Shown: positions 45,271-55,021 of the stretch, piece after piece
How positions within the stretch are numbered: the stretch's first letter is position 1
How the letters are laid out: every line of letters starts with the position of its first letter
DNA from: Bacteroidota bacterium
GTDB taxonomy: Bacteria > Bacteroidota > Rhodothermia > Rhodothermales > Bin80
Assembly: GCA_026708685.1 (NCBI GenBank)
Contig: JAPOUL010000113.1
Span: 23,719-87,718 of the forward strand
Direction: 5' to 3'
DNA: 64,000 nucleotides
Program-made: the position numbers and the translations under genes
The notes under the pieces: model-generated
Told to the model about the DNA's origin: nothing
What the model saw: only the letters and a program-made list of their open reading frames with translations
Databases searched by the model: none

Positions 45271-46242
45271 ATGGATCTAAGTAAAACGATTGAACATCTT
45301 CAATCCGAGGTTGAAACCCACCTGACAAATTTGGTCAAGGATCATGAGCCGAACGAACTCTATGATTCTGTCAGGTATGTGATTGCGGGAGGGGGCAAGC
45401 GTCTTCGTCCTATCCTATTGCTTTTGTCTGCGAAAATTTTTGGTGTTACTACTCAGCAGGCTATGCCATTAGCACTGGCTGTTGAGTTGGTGCATAATTT
45501 TTCTCTCGTCCATGACGATATGATGGATCATGCTGATAGTCGCAGAGGGCGAGAGACAGTTCATATCCGATGGAATACCGATACAGCTATTCTATGCGGT
45601 GATGTTTTGTTGGCACTCGCGACTGAATGTGTTGGAAAAACGAATTCGGATGCTCAAGCTAATTTGACCCGCGTGTACGGAACCATGATTAGAGAACTTT
45701 GTGAAGGACAGGCACTTGATATGGAAATTGGTCACAAGGCGGATCTTACGACCCATGACTACCTGAACATGGTGGATGGCAAAACGGGAGGCTTGCTTTC
45801 TGCATCCATTGAATTGGGTGGAGTAATCGGAGGAGCCGATTCAGAGACATGTCATGTATTAAGACAAGCGGGAAAGTCTCTTGGACGTGCATTTCAGATT
45901 TTAGATGATCTACTGGATTTAATTGCCGATGATCAACGCTGGGGAAAAGTGCAGGGGGGAGATTTAATGGAGGGTAAAGGAACGTATCTGCTGGCAGAAT
46001 CACGTCAGAGAGCGAAGGGAGATGACTCTGCTTTTTTTGCTAAGATACGACCTGGCTCTGGTCTCACTCACGAGGAAATCCCACTTGCACGCTCAAAAAT
46101 GGAGGCACTTGGTATACTGGACGATGCTCGCCAGAAAGTTCATGACTACACATCAAACGCATTCACTCAGGTTCAGTCCATTGTTGGGAATACAGATGAG
46201 CTGGGAGCCCTCATTCGTCATATGTCTCATCGGATTTATTGA
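45271..46242 (+). CDS. Polyprenyl diphosphate synthase (hepta/octaprenyl type)
   Basis: A 323-residue trans-isoprenyl diphosphate synthase. The first Asp-rich motif is in LVHDDMMDHADSRRGRETVH, the second in QILDDLLDLIADDQRWGK, and the substrate lysines and arginines are in IAGGGKRLRPILLLLS. It condenses isopentenyl diphosphate units in the cytoplasm to a long all-trans chain. Such a chain is needed by menA, whose gene is 19 kb away in this window, which makes a heptaprenyl- or octaprenyl-type enzyme for menaquinone likely; the chain length cannot be read reliably. It follows adk by 30 bases. The enzyme looks intact. Confidence 0.9.
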   Translation: MDLSKTIEHLQSEVETHLTNLVKDHEPNELYDSVRYVIAGGGKRLRPILLLLSAKIFGVTTQQAMPLALAVELVHNFSLVHDDMMDHADSRRGRETVHIRWNTDTAILCGDVLLALATECVGKTNSDAQANLTRVYGTMIRELCEGQALDMEIGHKADLTTHDYLNMVDGKTGGLLSASIELGGVIGGADSETCHVLRQAGKSLGRAFQILDDLLDLIADDQRWGKVQGGDLMEGKGTYLLAESRQRAKGDDSAFFAKIRPGSGLTHEEIPLARSKMEALGILDDARQKVHDYTSNAFTQVQSIVGNTDELGALIRHMSHRIY

Positions 46243-46598
46243 AGATGACGTTCTCAGTATTGATACAATAAGGATCAAAATCGTAGAACGGGCAACTTTC
46301 ATTGTACAGTTTGAATACACCAGAGGCTTGATCATACTAATTCTATTGGTTCATTCACAGGGGATCAAGTTCAAGAAATCGTTCAACTGAATATCAATTT
46401 GGAAATTTGATTGAATCACATACTAAACTCAAACTGTGGCAGCATTTTTTATGATTTGAAAGCTCAGCTGGATCTGGTGAGTCTCTTAAACAATCGCAAT
46501 CCTAGTGTTTTTCGAAAAATGCCACATGATCTAATCCAACTATAGTTAAACTGCTCAGGTTTGGTGGGTAATGTGACTCTGCGGTACAGACTTGATGG
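46243..46598. other. Intergenic region
   Basis: About 356 bases between convergent genes. AT-rich, with no convincing open frame, RNA gene or terminator. Confidence 0.4.
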
Positions 46599-47078
46599 TT
46601 AACTGTCATGGAAATGACTGTTCTGATATTTATTGATCCAACGATTCCAGTCATCGCTGTCTTTTTTCACGGTCAATCTTAGCTCAATGAACTTTTTTTC
46701 CGCAGTTACCTCTTTGGTACCATGTGCTACTTGTGCTGACAATAAATTTGCCTCACGCTTCATTTCTTCGTGAGACAAAACAAAAGTTACTGCTCCCTCG
46801 CTTGAAATGGATTGAATGATATAATCGCAATCATGCCAAAGTCTAATCTGTACAATATTGAGTCCACCATCTTGATTAAAGCCGGAAGCCTTGAATTCGT
46901 AAAATTTGCCGTCTTTCTGTATATCTCCTCTCCCATCATTCTTGTGTACTTTTTTGCAGTCATGTTTTGCGATAAAGTACTTTTCCCAGAGTGGACCCCG
47001 AGACTGAGGAGTTAAAAGACTTGTGATACGATAAAATTCGTTTTCCGCAAGAGATCCAGTGAGGACAAGGGCTATCAA
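46599..47078 (-). CDS. Putative Type II restriction endonuclease (PD-(D/E)xK)
   Basis: A short protein (159 residues from TTG at 47078) with the nuclease-like core NDGRGDIQKDGKFYEFKASG: an aspartate followed by an E-x-K (EFK), as in PD-(D/E)xK endonucleases. It lies directly downstream of an adenine methyltransferase gene on the same strand, the usual restriction-modification arrangement. The frame is odd at its start. It is open for 30 codons further upstream, in the same frame as the methyltransferase, up to that gene's TAG, and the extra peptide (GQIYPVNIHIGEDLKNAAYE) looks like real protein. No ATG exists in this stretch, so the true start or a fusion through the stop is unclear. The recognition site is unknown. 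Confidence 0.65.
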   Translation of the reverse strand: MIALVLTGSLAENEFYRITSLLTPQSRGPLWEKYFIAKHDCKKVHKNDGRGDIQKDGKFYEFKASGFNQDGGLNIVQIRLWHDCDYIIQSISSEGAVTFVLSHEEMKREANLLSAQVAHGTKEVTAEKKFIELRLTVKKDSDDWNRWINKYQNSHFHDS

Positions 47079-47168
47079 ATCGTTTCTTATCTCGTACGCG
47101 GCATTTTTCAGATCTTCCCCTATGTGGATGTTGACAGGATATATCTGACCCGTGATAGAACTTTTTGC

Positions 47169-47984
47169 CTACTCATAACATGACTTGTATTGATGCCAAA
47201 ATTCATATTTCGTTAACCAATATACGCCTCCGCTTGCACATGAATTTCCTTGCCAGTCAATCGATTGAATGCGGTTTACTAACAAGTCAATTGGAATTAA
47301 CGATTTTAGAAAATAACCTCTATTGTTTGGTTTTGGATCACGAATCACTCGTTTAGGGGAAGCCCCAAACACAAACACATCAAAGTCGTGGCGGTTGGCA
47401 AACAAAAAATCTTTTGTACCAGTAATGTTATCTGGAATTACGACTCTTAAATCTTTGCCGGTTGACCTATCAAAAACAAAAAAACTAGTAGGAACATGAT
47501 AGTCTTGACCATCAAGTAGAAACGAATTACGTCCTAATTCAGTAATTGATTTAATTCTCCAATCTGATGGGATAATGCGTTGGCGAGTATGTTTGCGATA
47601 GACATTAGGGAGAACAAATCCGATAGTTTTTACATTTGGGAAAGACATAGCGTGCAGGATAAATGCTTTTGACAGATGGTGATATCGTCCATAGGGTGGG
47701 TTTCCCAAAACCAGAACTTTTTTATATTTTGGGTCTATACAATAATTCAAGAAATCATCCTTGAGAATATCACTATGTTTAGGATCTACATCAATTCCTG
47801 TTTTATTTGGATGCACAGTACTGAATAAAAAAGCTCCCGCACCTGCTGATGGCTCAACAAGCAAGTCGTAACTATGAATATCCTCCAGTTGACTCAAGCA
47901 TCTACGAACCACATCTGGCTTTGTAAAATACTGATCTAAGGCTTGCCCAATTGTTGAGGGAGTCACTCGCTTTAACTGGTGCAT
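47169..47984 (-). CDS. Adenine-specific DNA methyltransferase of a small restriction-modification system
   Basis: A 271-residue N6-adenine methyltransferase. The SAM-binding motif I is VEPSAGAGAFLFS and the catalytic motif IV is VLVLGNPPYGRYHHLSK. The N-terminal GQALDQYFTKPDVVRRCL is the usual 'YFT' lead-in of gamma-type enzymes. It would protect host DNA at an unknown sequence. It ends with TAG at 47169, after which the endonuclease-like frame continues in phase. The 5' side is a 1 kb gene-poor region with two MITE-like elements, suggesting that the pair arrived by horizontal transfer between the polyprenyl synthase and the phosphoglucose isomerase genes. Confidence 0.85.
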   Translation of the reverse strand: MHQLKRVTPSTIGQALDQYFTKPDVVRRCLSQLEDIHSYDLLVEPSAGAGAFLFSTVHPNKTGIDVDPKHSDILKDDFLNYCIDPKYKKVLVLGNPPYGRYHHLSKAFILHAMSFPNVKTIGFVLPNVYRKHTRQRIIPSDWRIKSITELGRNSFLLDGQDYHVPTSFFVFDRSTGKDLRVVIPDNITGTKDFLFANRHDFDVFVFGASPKRVIRDPKPNNRGYFLKSLIPIDLLVNRIQSIDWQGNSCASGGVYWLTKYEFWHQYKSCYE

Positions 47985-48347
47985 TTTCCGAAAATGTCTT
48001 AAAGTCTCGTTTACCTTCCGAGTGTAGTACTTCGGCTAATTATATTGATGAATCGTATCCAACGAATAGGGGTAATGTGCACAGGGAAACTGAAAAACAT
48101 AACGTTTCAGATGTTTCATGTAAGCGGTCGAAGATATAGTGATACGCAAGTTTCGGATTGACTAATTTAAATGCTCATTTGAAAAGAAAAGTTTCAAACG
48201 CAAGATCTCCCATCAATAAAAATGTGAGATTTTGAGGGCACTTCGTGCAATCAAGATGAATTTTGACAAGTACAGTGATATCTGTCATGATTGCATCTCT
48301 TTCTGATATATAATTTCTGGTACATTCAAATTCATTTCAATCATAGG

Positions 48348-48444
48348 AGGCGTTTGCAAAACCTCTGCGTTTTAGAAAAAATAATGTGCTGAAGCACTTA
48401 TGGTGCGTATTTGGGAGTTGATCCTGAGGTTTTGCAAAAGGCTA
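48348..48444 (+). repeat. MITE-like inverted-repeat element, copy 2
   Basis: About 97 bases. It begins GAGGCGTTTGCAAAACCTC and ends with GAGGTTTTGCAAAAGGCT, whose reverse complement matches the beginning. A small internal hairpin is formed by AGCACTTATGGTGC. It is the best-preserved copy by terminal symmetry, and no coding capacity is present, as expected for a MITE. Confidence 0.72.
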
Positions 48445-48710
48445 ATAGGATTCTTAATAACGTTGAAAAGATGAATTGAATCTGAATCAATCGTTTCCTT
48501 CACTGTTGAATGAAAGAACTCAATTTTGCAGGAAGTATGAATCACTGGTGTAGAAGGAATCAGTTTGAACTGGATGGTTGAAGATAAACAAATATGATGT
48601 ATTGCACCAAGGAGATGGTTATAGATATTAGGTTTATACTCACTTCATCGCTTGATCTATGGATAACAGCGTAATGGAATCACACGGATCAAAATATTCC
48701 CTTAACTAAA

Positions 48711-48808
48711 GAGCCTTTTACAAAAACTCTCAGCTAACTCTAAAAAATACGTCACAGGTGCTTCAGAGCAATATTTCTACGAAAACTCTGATGTTTTGCA
48801 AAAGCCTC
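48711..48808 (-). repeat. MITE-like inverted-repeat element, copy 3 (inverted orientation)
   Basis: About 98 bases. It ends with TGTTTTGCAAAAGCCTC, the reverse complement of the start of the 55.8 kb copy. The interior, read in reverse, (AGAAATATTGCTCTGAAGCAC) matches the 55.8 kb copy (AGAAATATTGCCCTGGAGCAC) closely. The left end is GAGCCTTTTACAAAAACTC. It lies 170 bases before the isomerase gene. Confidence 0.7.
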
Positions 48809-48982
48809 TAAATACAGTATATCTTGTTCACGCGTTGACTAGACGAACAAGCACCGTAAAAGAGTTTGTCAATAGTATTTATCTTAGAAATGAATGATTT
48901 TATGCATTTCTCACAACAAGTTGATGGATTCTTGGGCGGGAATCCTTAAATTTACCAAAATTAACCTCTCTAATATTTTCAA

Positions 48983-50035
48983 ATGACTCCAAGTACATTG
49001 AAGAAAATCGATGTAGAAGGGATGTATGAAGCTATACGTAGTTTTTCAGAACATCTTCAAGCAGGACGCATTAGTGCCTTAGGTGCAGATTTGGGTGCAT
49101 GGCCGGGAACGGGTATTACTCAAGTAGTGGTTGCAGGGATGGGCGGGAGTGCGATTGGTGGAGATGTCCTGTCTGCGTTATCCATAGATCATTCAAGCAT
49201 TCCCGTCTATGTATCTCGGAGCTATACTCTTCCAGAGTGGGTAGGTCCAGATACCGCAGTGGTTGCTTCAAGTTATTCAGGCAATACCGAAGAAACACTT
49301 TCGGCGTTTGATGAGGCATGTGGCCGCAAAGCACGGGTGATCGTAATTTCAACGGGGGGAGAGCTGGTTTCCAGGGCTCAGGCACGCAACATCCCATGTG
49401 TTGTGCTTCCATCAGGCATACAACCCCGTGCTGCATTACCACATTCACTCTCCGCATTGTTGACCATCACTGAATCTCTCCGTCTAACCTCTGTGAGTCC
49501 CTCAGACTGGGATGAGTCCATTGCACTTACGGCAAAGCAGTCCACAGAGATGTCCAACTTTGATGATCCAGACAATCCTGCTCTGAAGATCGCCAAGATT
49601 CTCTGCGGCCACTTTCCCGTCATCTATAGTAGCGAACAGCTTGCTCCTGCCAATACCAGATGGCGTAATCAGATTCACGAAAATTCCAAAAGCTTTGCAG
49701 TTGGGAATCTTCTCCCTGAAATGAATCACAATGAAGTCATGGGATGGGCACGATTCCATTCAGAGTTGAAGAGTCTATCGGTCGTTGCACTCAGAGATCA
49801 AGAAGATCATCCTCGGACGCAGCGAAGACTTGATGTCACCCGATCCCTTCTAGAGCCCCATGCACACAAATGGCTAGAAATACATAGCCAAGGAGAAAGT
49901 CGTTTGACTCGACTGTTATCTCTGATGTATATCAGTGATTGGGTCAGCTTATATCTGGCGATTCTTAATGAAACAGATCCATCACCCGTTGGCTTGATTT
50001 CCAGACTGAAGGCTGCATTGGTGGAAAACGATTAA
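48983..50035 (+). CDS. Bifunctional phosphoglucose/phosphomannose isomerase
   Basis: A 350-residue SIS-fold isomerase of the bifunctional PGI/PMI type. The N-terminal VVVAGMGGSAIGGDVLSALS (about 48-67) and the later ASSYSGNTEETLSAFDEA are the sugar-phosphate-binding loops. The C-terminal half has PVIYSSEQLAPANTRWRNQIHENSK with the catalytic-region glutamate and MNHNEVMGW, typical of this group. It interconverts glucose 6-phosphate, fructose 6-phosphate and mannose 6-phosphate, feeding glycolysis and mannose-containing polymers. It is the first gene of an operon-like run to cvpA. Confidence 0.9.
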   Translation: MTPSTLKKIDVEGMYEAIRSFSEHLQAGRISALGADLGAWPGTGITQVVVAGMGGSAIGGDVLSALSIDHSSIPVYVSRSYTLPEWVGPDTAVVASSYSGNTEETLSAFDEACGRKARVIVISTGGELVSRAQARNIPCVVLPSGIQPRAALPHSLSALLTITESLRLTSVSPSDWDESIALTAKQSTEMSNFDDPDNPALKIAKILCGHFPVIYSSEQLAPANTRWRNQIHENSKSFAVGNLLPEMNHNEVMGWARFHSELKSLSVVALRDQEDHPRTQRRLDVTRSLLEPHAHKWLEIHSQGESRLTRLLSLMYISDWVSLYLAILNETDPSPVGLISRLKAALVEND

Positions 50036-50071
50036 CTGAACGTTTATGGTAGGTTGGCGTATGGGTTACCA

Positions 50072-53038
50072 ATGCGATTGACTATGCGCCACAAAAGAGC
50101 CATATGGAGCTTGTGTGCCCTTGTTGGATTCACTGTGCTGCCGGTTTCAGCACAGTATCACAATTATTTTGGGCGTAACAAAATTCAATATGAAGATTTT
50201 GACTGGAACGTCATTGAAACCGAACACTTTGATGTGTACTACTATCCAGAAATGCGGACGCTCGCTGAACATGGAGCTGCATTTGCGGAAGAGGCGTACG
50301 CTGAACTCCAGAATCGATTCAATTTTTCGGTAACACGCCGTGTGCCGTTAGTCTTTTATTCTTCACAGCTCCACTTTAAGCAGACCAATATCACGGACGG
50401 CTTTATTCCAGATGGAGTGGGAGGCTTTTACGAGTTTCTGAAGGGGAGAGTGGTGATTCCAGCCAATGGAAACCTGCACCGCTTTCGGCGAGTAATTCGC
50501 CATGAAATGGTTCATGTCTTTACGATGCATAAACTCGCCCGCGTCTACCGAGATTATCGCATTCCACTGGATCGACTTCCCCCATTGTGGTTTACCGAAG
50601 GGTTGGCAGAGTATTGGTCAGGACCTCAAGATTATCAACATGAGATGATCGTCCGAGATGCTCTTTATGCGAATTACCTTGTGTCTCTTGAAAACATGTA
50701 TCGGATTAACGGCACCTATGTCATGTACAAGCTTGGAGAGTCCTTATGTCGTTTTATTGCAGAAGCCTATGGGGAAGAAAAACTCCTGATGCTCATAGAG
50801 AATGCTTGGATCAGTCGGGATTTTCGTAAGATACTGGAACACACCTTACAGGAAGACCTCTATGTTGTGAGTGATCAATGGCAACAATGGCTTCGTGAGA
50901 TTTATTATCCCAAACTGGATACGGATGAAAGTCCGTCTCTTTCCTCAGTGGGAGTTTCCATTAAGGGTTTCAATTCAAAGCCCGTTGTCTATCAATCCAA
51001 AAGCAATCAAAGGCGAGTACTTTTTACGGCCAATCAAGGTGGCTACAGCAATGTTTATGCTGTCTTCGTGGATTCCTCCTATGCACCTATGGATCGGCCC
51101 CAAATTTTGATTCGGGGAGAGCGAAACAGTCAGTTTGAGTCATTCCATCTTCTTGACAGCAAGATGAGTGTATCACAAGAAGGGTGGCTTGCATTTGTAA
51201 CCAAAAGTGGAGAAACAGATGTCATTCATACCTATCATTTAGAATCGGATGTGAGTGGTGCATTGTATAGTTTTTCGGGAATCAATGCAGTGTATTCTCC
51301 GACTTGGAGTCCTGATGGAAAGCATCTTGCATTCGTAGCGATCAATCAAAGTGGATTTATAGATCTGTATACCTATGATCTTGATCGGGATCAGCTTACA
51401 CAACTCACCAATGATACCTATGATGACCGGGATCCTGCGTGGAGTCCTGATGGTACATCCATTGTTTTCTCTTCGGATCGCACCTCGGAAGGTGTTCATC
51501 ATGCCTACAACCTGTTTCTGTATGATCTGCAGAGTGGGAAGATTGATTACGTCACTTCTGGTGCTCAACATGACTTTTCACCTGATTGGAGTCCTGATGG
51601 GGCACAAATCCTCTATACCAGCACATCTAGAGATATAGATGGACGATATAGTGGACAGAATCTTTATGTCATTGATGCCCAGCCAAGAGAGCCCACTCTT
51701 GCCCTTACCGATGCAGGATCTCATCTCCACCAACCCCCAAACCCAGGCGTTCGGTGGAAAAAGCAGTTAACCCGGTTCACAACAGCTGTATTTGATCCAG
51801 TATGGACCCATGATGGACATATTGTTTTTTCCACGTTTGAGAACTACCGGTTTACCATTCGCACACTTGTAGGACTGGATTCTCTGATGGATAGATCCGT
51901 GTCAACTCAAGAAGAACACATTGTCCATGCAAAGCATGAAAAGCCATGGACCTTTCCACGTATTGAGATGGAATCAACCAATGATCAATTGCGTTATCGG
52001 CGACGCTACGGGTTGGATGTTGCTCAGGGACAAATCTCGACAAGTGCAGTCTGGGGGACAAGTGGTGCGGCCGTATTGTCGCTTTCAGACCTTTTAGGCA
52101 ATGACCGTTTTTTTCTAACGATCTACAACACGAGTCAGTATACGGGAGATTTTATTCGGAGCTTGAATATCAATCTTTCTCGTCTCCATTTAAATAGGAG
52201 AGCCAATATCGCATATGGTATTTATCGGTATGGAGGGTTGCGATATGATTTGACGGATCCTGATGCACCGACTGAATTTCCACGATTTTGGGAGGAGGTC
52301 TGGGGTGGATTTGGAGCTGTGAGTTATCCAATTTCCATGTTCAGACGCATAGAAGCCACCACATCCATCAGTTGGGATGACAAAGAGATTCCAGTCAGGC
52401 AGATTGACCGCCAAGCGTTACTGCTGTCGAATCAGGTGAGTATTGTGCACGACAATACATTGTTTGGCTCCAATGGGCCCATGGATGGCTGGCGGGGTAA
52501 GCTTTCTGTAGCTTATACGACCGATCTATTGTATTCCAATGTCAACTATATCACACTGGAGGCGGATCTCAGGCACTATTTGCGAATAAGTCCTTTGGTC
52601 ACATTTGCATCACGTGCACTAGGACGTATGAATCATGGACGAGAAGCACGACTCTGGTTCATGGGTGGTAGTTGGGATTTACGGGGCTATCCATTTTTGG
52701 ATGTACGGGGCAAGAAGGCATGGTTTACCTCTCATGAGCTGCGTTTCCCATTGTTAGAGAATCCATCGGTATATATTCCGCCCCTCGCTGTTTTGGGGAT
52801 CCTTAACCTCCGAGGAGCACTCTTTTTTGATGCTGCCCACACATGGAATGATCATTACACCCAGAAAATACCCCAGATTTTTGCAGGCGAAACCATTGGT
52901 TCAACTGGGTTAGGATTGCGATTGAATCTTTTTGGGGCTTTTGTGCTGCGCTATGACATGGGGTACAGATTACGGAATGGCTTAAAAACACGAGAGCCGA
53001 ATCATTTCCGTCAGTTCTTTTTTGGTTTTGATTTCTAA
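50072..53038 (+). CDS. Very large exported metalloprotease with TolB-like propeller and barrel-like C-terminus
   Basis: A protein of about 988 residues. A signal peptide (RAIWSLCALVGFTVLPVSAQ) is followed by a peptidase-MA-like zinc domain: RHEMVHVFTMHK gives the HExxH motif near residue 144, and LWFTEGLAEYWSGP supplies the third ligand glutamate. The central 300 residues or so are TolB/PD40-type beta-propeller repeats, with recurring phrases SPTWSPDGKHLAF, DPAWSPDGTSIVF and SPDWSPDGAQILY. The last 300 residues, ending FRQFFFGFDF with an aromatic C-terminus, look like an outer-membrane beta-barrel. Such proteins are characteristic of Bacteroidota-related groups and may act in outer-membrane protein quality control. 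The start at 50072 (MRLTMRHK) is uncertain; 50084 is an alternative. The next gene begins two bases after the stop. Confidence 0.87.
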   Translation: MRLTMRHKRAIWSLCALVGFTVLPVSAQYHNYFGRNKIQYEDFDWNVIETEHFDVYYYPEMRTLAEHGAAFAEEAYAELQNRFNFSVTRRVPLVFYSSQLHFKQTNITDGFIPDGVGGFYEFLKGRVVIPANGNLHRFRRVIRHEMVHVFTMHKLARVYRDYRIPLDRLPPLWFTEGLAEYWSGPQDYQHEMIVRDALYANYLVSLENMYRINGTYVMYKLGESLCRFIAEAYGEEKLLMLIENAWISRDFRKILEHTLQEDLYVVSDQWQQWLREIYYPKLDTDESPSLSSVGVSIKGFNSKPVVYQSKSNQRRVLFTANQGGYSNVYAVFVDSSYAPMDRPQILIRGERNSQFESFHLLDSKMSVSQEGWLAFVTKSGETDVIHTYHLESDVSGALYSFSGINAVYSPTWSPDGKHLAFVAINQSGFIDLYTYDLDRDQLTQLTNDTYDDRDPAWSPDGTSIVFSSDRTSEGVHHAYNLFLYDLQSGKIDYVTSGAQHDFSPDWSPDGAQILYTSTSRDIDGRYSGQNLYVIDAQPREPTLALTDAGSHLHQPPNPGVRWKKQLTRFTTAVFDPVWTHDGHIVFSTFENYRFTIRTLVGLDSLMDRSVSTQEEHIVHAKHEKPWTFPRIEMESTNDQLRYRRRYGLDVAQGQISTSAVWGTSGAAVLSLSDLLGNDRFFLTIYNTSQYTGDFIRSLNINLSRLHLNRRANIAYGIYRYGGLRYDLTDPDAPTEFPRFWEEVWGGFGAVSYPISMFRRIEATTSISWDDKEIPVRQIDRQALLLSNQVSIVHDNTLFGSNGPMDGWRGKLSVAYTTDLLYSNVNYITLEADLRHYLRISPLVTFASRALGRMNHGREARLWFMGGSWDLRGYPFLDVRGKKAWFTSHELRFPLLENPSVYIPPLAVLGILNLRGALFFDAAHTWNDHYTQKIPQIFAGETIGSTGLGLRLNLFGAFVLRYDMGYRLRNGLKTREPNHFRQFFFGFDF

Positions 53039-53039
53039 G

Positions 53040-54179
53040 ATGTTGACTCAGTGCATTTCAAAACACCGGCATCTGATACGGGGAGTTGTTGCTCTACTGG
53101 TTCTGATGACCTTGAACGGATGCAATCCATTCGTTGCGCATCTTGAACCAATTCCCAAAAATGGTTCAGAGCTCACACCTCCGCTCAAGCTGGAATGGAC
53201 CTATAATGCTCGTGCAGGTTTTGGCCCTGACGCTCCCTTGGTTTTTCAGGATCAGGTGCTGGTCCCTACTCGTCAGGGGGAAGTCCATCTCATTGATCTT
53301 GCATCGGGGAAGCGAAGAGGAAATAAACGATTTGGAGATGCCATCAATGGATCATTAGCAGTTATTGATCAAACCATTGCAGTTCCATTAGCTCAGGGCC
53401 GAAGATCCGTAGCTGCCTATGATCTAAATACGGGGACCATGCAATGGAGGATAGAAGGAACTCCGATTGAAGTAGGAATCACTCCCACAGACTCGGGTGG
53501 AATTCTTGTCACCACCAGTGGAGAAGTACAGAGATTTTATATGGATGACGGTCGTATTGATTGGACACATCGGATTCCACCATATGAGCGTATCCATGCC
53601 CGTCCTCTCATTCATCAAGATCATGTGATCATTGCGACCGATAGTGGTGAAGTTGTTTCTCTGTCCTTGACTAACGGGGATGTGAAGTGGTCCATACCAC
53701 TTCAAGATCCAATTTATGTGACCCCAGAGACGGATGGAGAGACCTTCATCGTCTCTACGACGAGGGGGCGATTGGTTGCTATGAAGATAGATTCTGGAGA
53801 AATTTTATGGGATATCATGCTGGCTGATGAGTCTGTACGATTGACGAGTGCAACCATAGAAGGTGAACTTGTCGCTGTGGGAGCATCAGATGGACTCCTG
53901 CGGGTGATGGATCTTCATACAGGAATCACTGAGTGGGAGTTTCAATGTCCAGATGCATTGGCTTCTCCACCATTCATGACCCAACGGATGATCTATACTG
54001 GAAGTATGGGGAATTGGTTTTATGTATTGGATCGTCAAACAGGGGAGTTACTTCAGAAGATTGAACTGAGAGGACGCGTAAAAAGTGGTATTGGGGTTGC
54101 AGATGATGGATTGATTCTACTGACGGAGCCTCGTTATGTCGTGAAGCTCGCACCATCCATTATTCATGTTGATATCTAA
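53040..54179 (+). CDS. BamB-like PQQ-repeat beta-propeller lipoprotein
   Basis: A 379-residue predicted lipoprotein. The signal ends in LMTLNGC, a lipobox whose cysteine would be lipidated. The rest is built of PQQ-type propeller blades: DAPLVFQDQVLVPTRQGEVHLIDLASGKRRG, DQTIAVPLAQGRRSVAAYDLNTGTMQW and later repeats ending in TGEL. BamB has this fold and helps the BAM machine fold outer-membrane proteins; whether this one binds BamA is not shown. It starts at ATG 53040, two bases after the protease stop, and overlaps the next gene by 14 bases, so it belongs to the same envelope operon. Confidence 0.82.
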   Translation: MLTQCISKHRHLIRGVVALLVLMTLNGCNPFVAHLEPIPKNGSELTPPLKLEWTYNARAGFGPDAPLVFQDQVLVPTRQGEVHLIDLASGKRRGNKRFGDAINGSLAVIDQTIAVPLAQGRRSVAAYDLNTGTMQWRIEGTPIEVGITPTDSGGILVTTSGEVQRFYMDDGRIDWTHRIPPYERIHARPLIHQDHVIIATDSGEVVSLSLTNGDVKWSIPLQDPIYVTPETDGETFIVSTTRGRLVAMKIDSGEILWDIMLADESVRLTSATIEGELVAVGASDGLLRVMDLHTGITEWEFQCPDALASPPFMTQRMIYTGSMGNWFYVLDRQTGELLQKIELRGRVKSGIGVADDGLILLTEPRYVVKLAPSIIHVDI

Positions 54180-54954
54180 ATTCAAATATGTCATCGTTGT
54201 GGGAGCGTTCTGTGTGATCAGTCATTACAACCCCCTACACGCACAAGCACCCATTCTTGTGCAGATCACCAGTAATGATCCTAATGCGGCTGTTTATGCG
54301 GACTCACTTTATTTGGGATTGGTTCATGGAAGTCCGTATTGGGTGCATCCATCTATACATAGGATCCGCTTGCGAACGCTCATGCCAGCATCATGGAGCG
54401 TCCCTCCGATTTCGTCTCCTCTTGTCGCTCAGCCATCGGATACGGTTCAGTTAGCCTTGAATTTCCCGATGTACCATCGAGTTGAGTCGTTCCCGCTGGG
54501 TGCAGAGACATGGCTTCAGTCTGGAGAGCAGAGGCGGTTTTTGGGGGTTACTCCGGTGGTATTTCATTCGCATGGGCTTCGCGATAGTCTGATCCATGTG
54601 GAGATGGAAGCCTATGAGTCGGCAACAATACAACCGAAAACGGAGATATGGAATGTGTATAATGTATCTCTAACTCCGCTGGAGTCATCCTTGATGAGTG
54701 CATCGGGGGCATCCAAGATTGAGAAAAAACAAAGACAGTGGATTGACTGGGGACTTGCCACGGTAGCGGTCGTAGCTGGAGTTCTCGCGGTGGATTACAA
54801 ATTCCGGGCAGATCGGATTAATGACAGATACCTTGAAACGGGGGATACCTCACTGCGACCCCGCGTTGCAAGATTGGATGATTATTCAGGCGTTGCACTG
54901 GGAGTGATGCAGGCTGGAATCATCACCCTCGGGATTCGATTCGTACTGGATTGA
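54166..54954 (+). CDS. PEGA-domain-like exported membrane protein
   Basis: A 262-residue protein with a signal-like N-terminus (YVIVVGAFCVISHYNPLHAQ). A PEGA-like stretch begins with ILVQITSNDPNAAVYADSLYLG. A second PEGA-like strand pair lies around PLGAETWLQSGEQRRFLGVTPVVF. A C-terminal hydrophobic helix (WGLATVAVVAGVLAVDY) follows. PEGA domains are thought to bind surface glycans or proteins; the function here is unknown. It overlaps the BamB-like gene by 14 bases, in a block of envelope genes. The short hydrophobic C-terminus could anchor it in a membrane. Confidence 0.65.
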   Translation: MLISKFKYVIVVGAFCVISHYNPLHAQAPILVQITSNDPNAAVYADSLYLGLVHGSPYWVHPSIHRIRLRTLMPASWSVPPISSPLVAQPSDTVQLALNFPMYHRVESFPLGAETWLQSGEQRRFLGVTPVVFHSHGLRDSLIHVEMEAYESATIQPKTEIWNVYNVSLTPLESSLMSASGASKIEKKQRQWIDWGLATVAVVAGVLAVDYKFRADRINDRYLETGDTSLRPRVARLDDYSGVALGVMQAGIITLGIRFVLD

Positions 54955-55021
54955 TCAGCATGATCTCTCAACTTTTCATATTTTCATGCGTATCTATTAA
55001 GGAAACATTCTTGGTATTTAA

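Larger units (their letters stand above)
47985..48982. other. Gene-poor region with two MITE-like elements
   Basis: About 1 kb upstream of the methyltransferase and before the isomerase gene. It contains two inverted-repeat elements (listed separately). Otherwise it is AT-rich with frequent stops and only short open frames, which I do not regard as genes. Confidence 0.5.

Noticed and set aside
47951..48139. Plus-strand frame overlapping the methyltransferase start
   Set aside because: Short, without domain or protein-like composition, and antisense to a clear gene.
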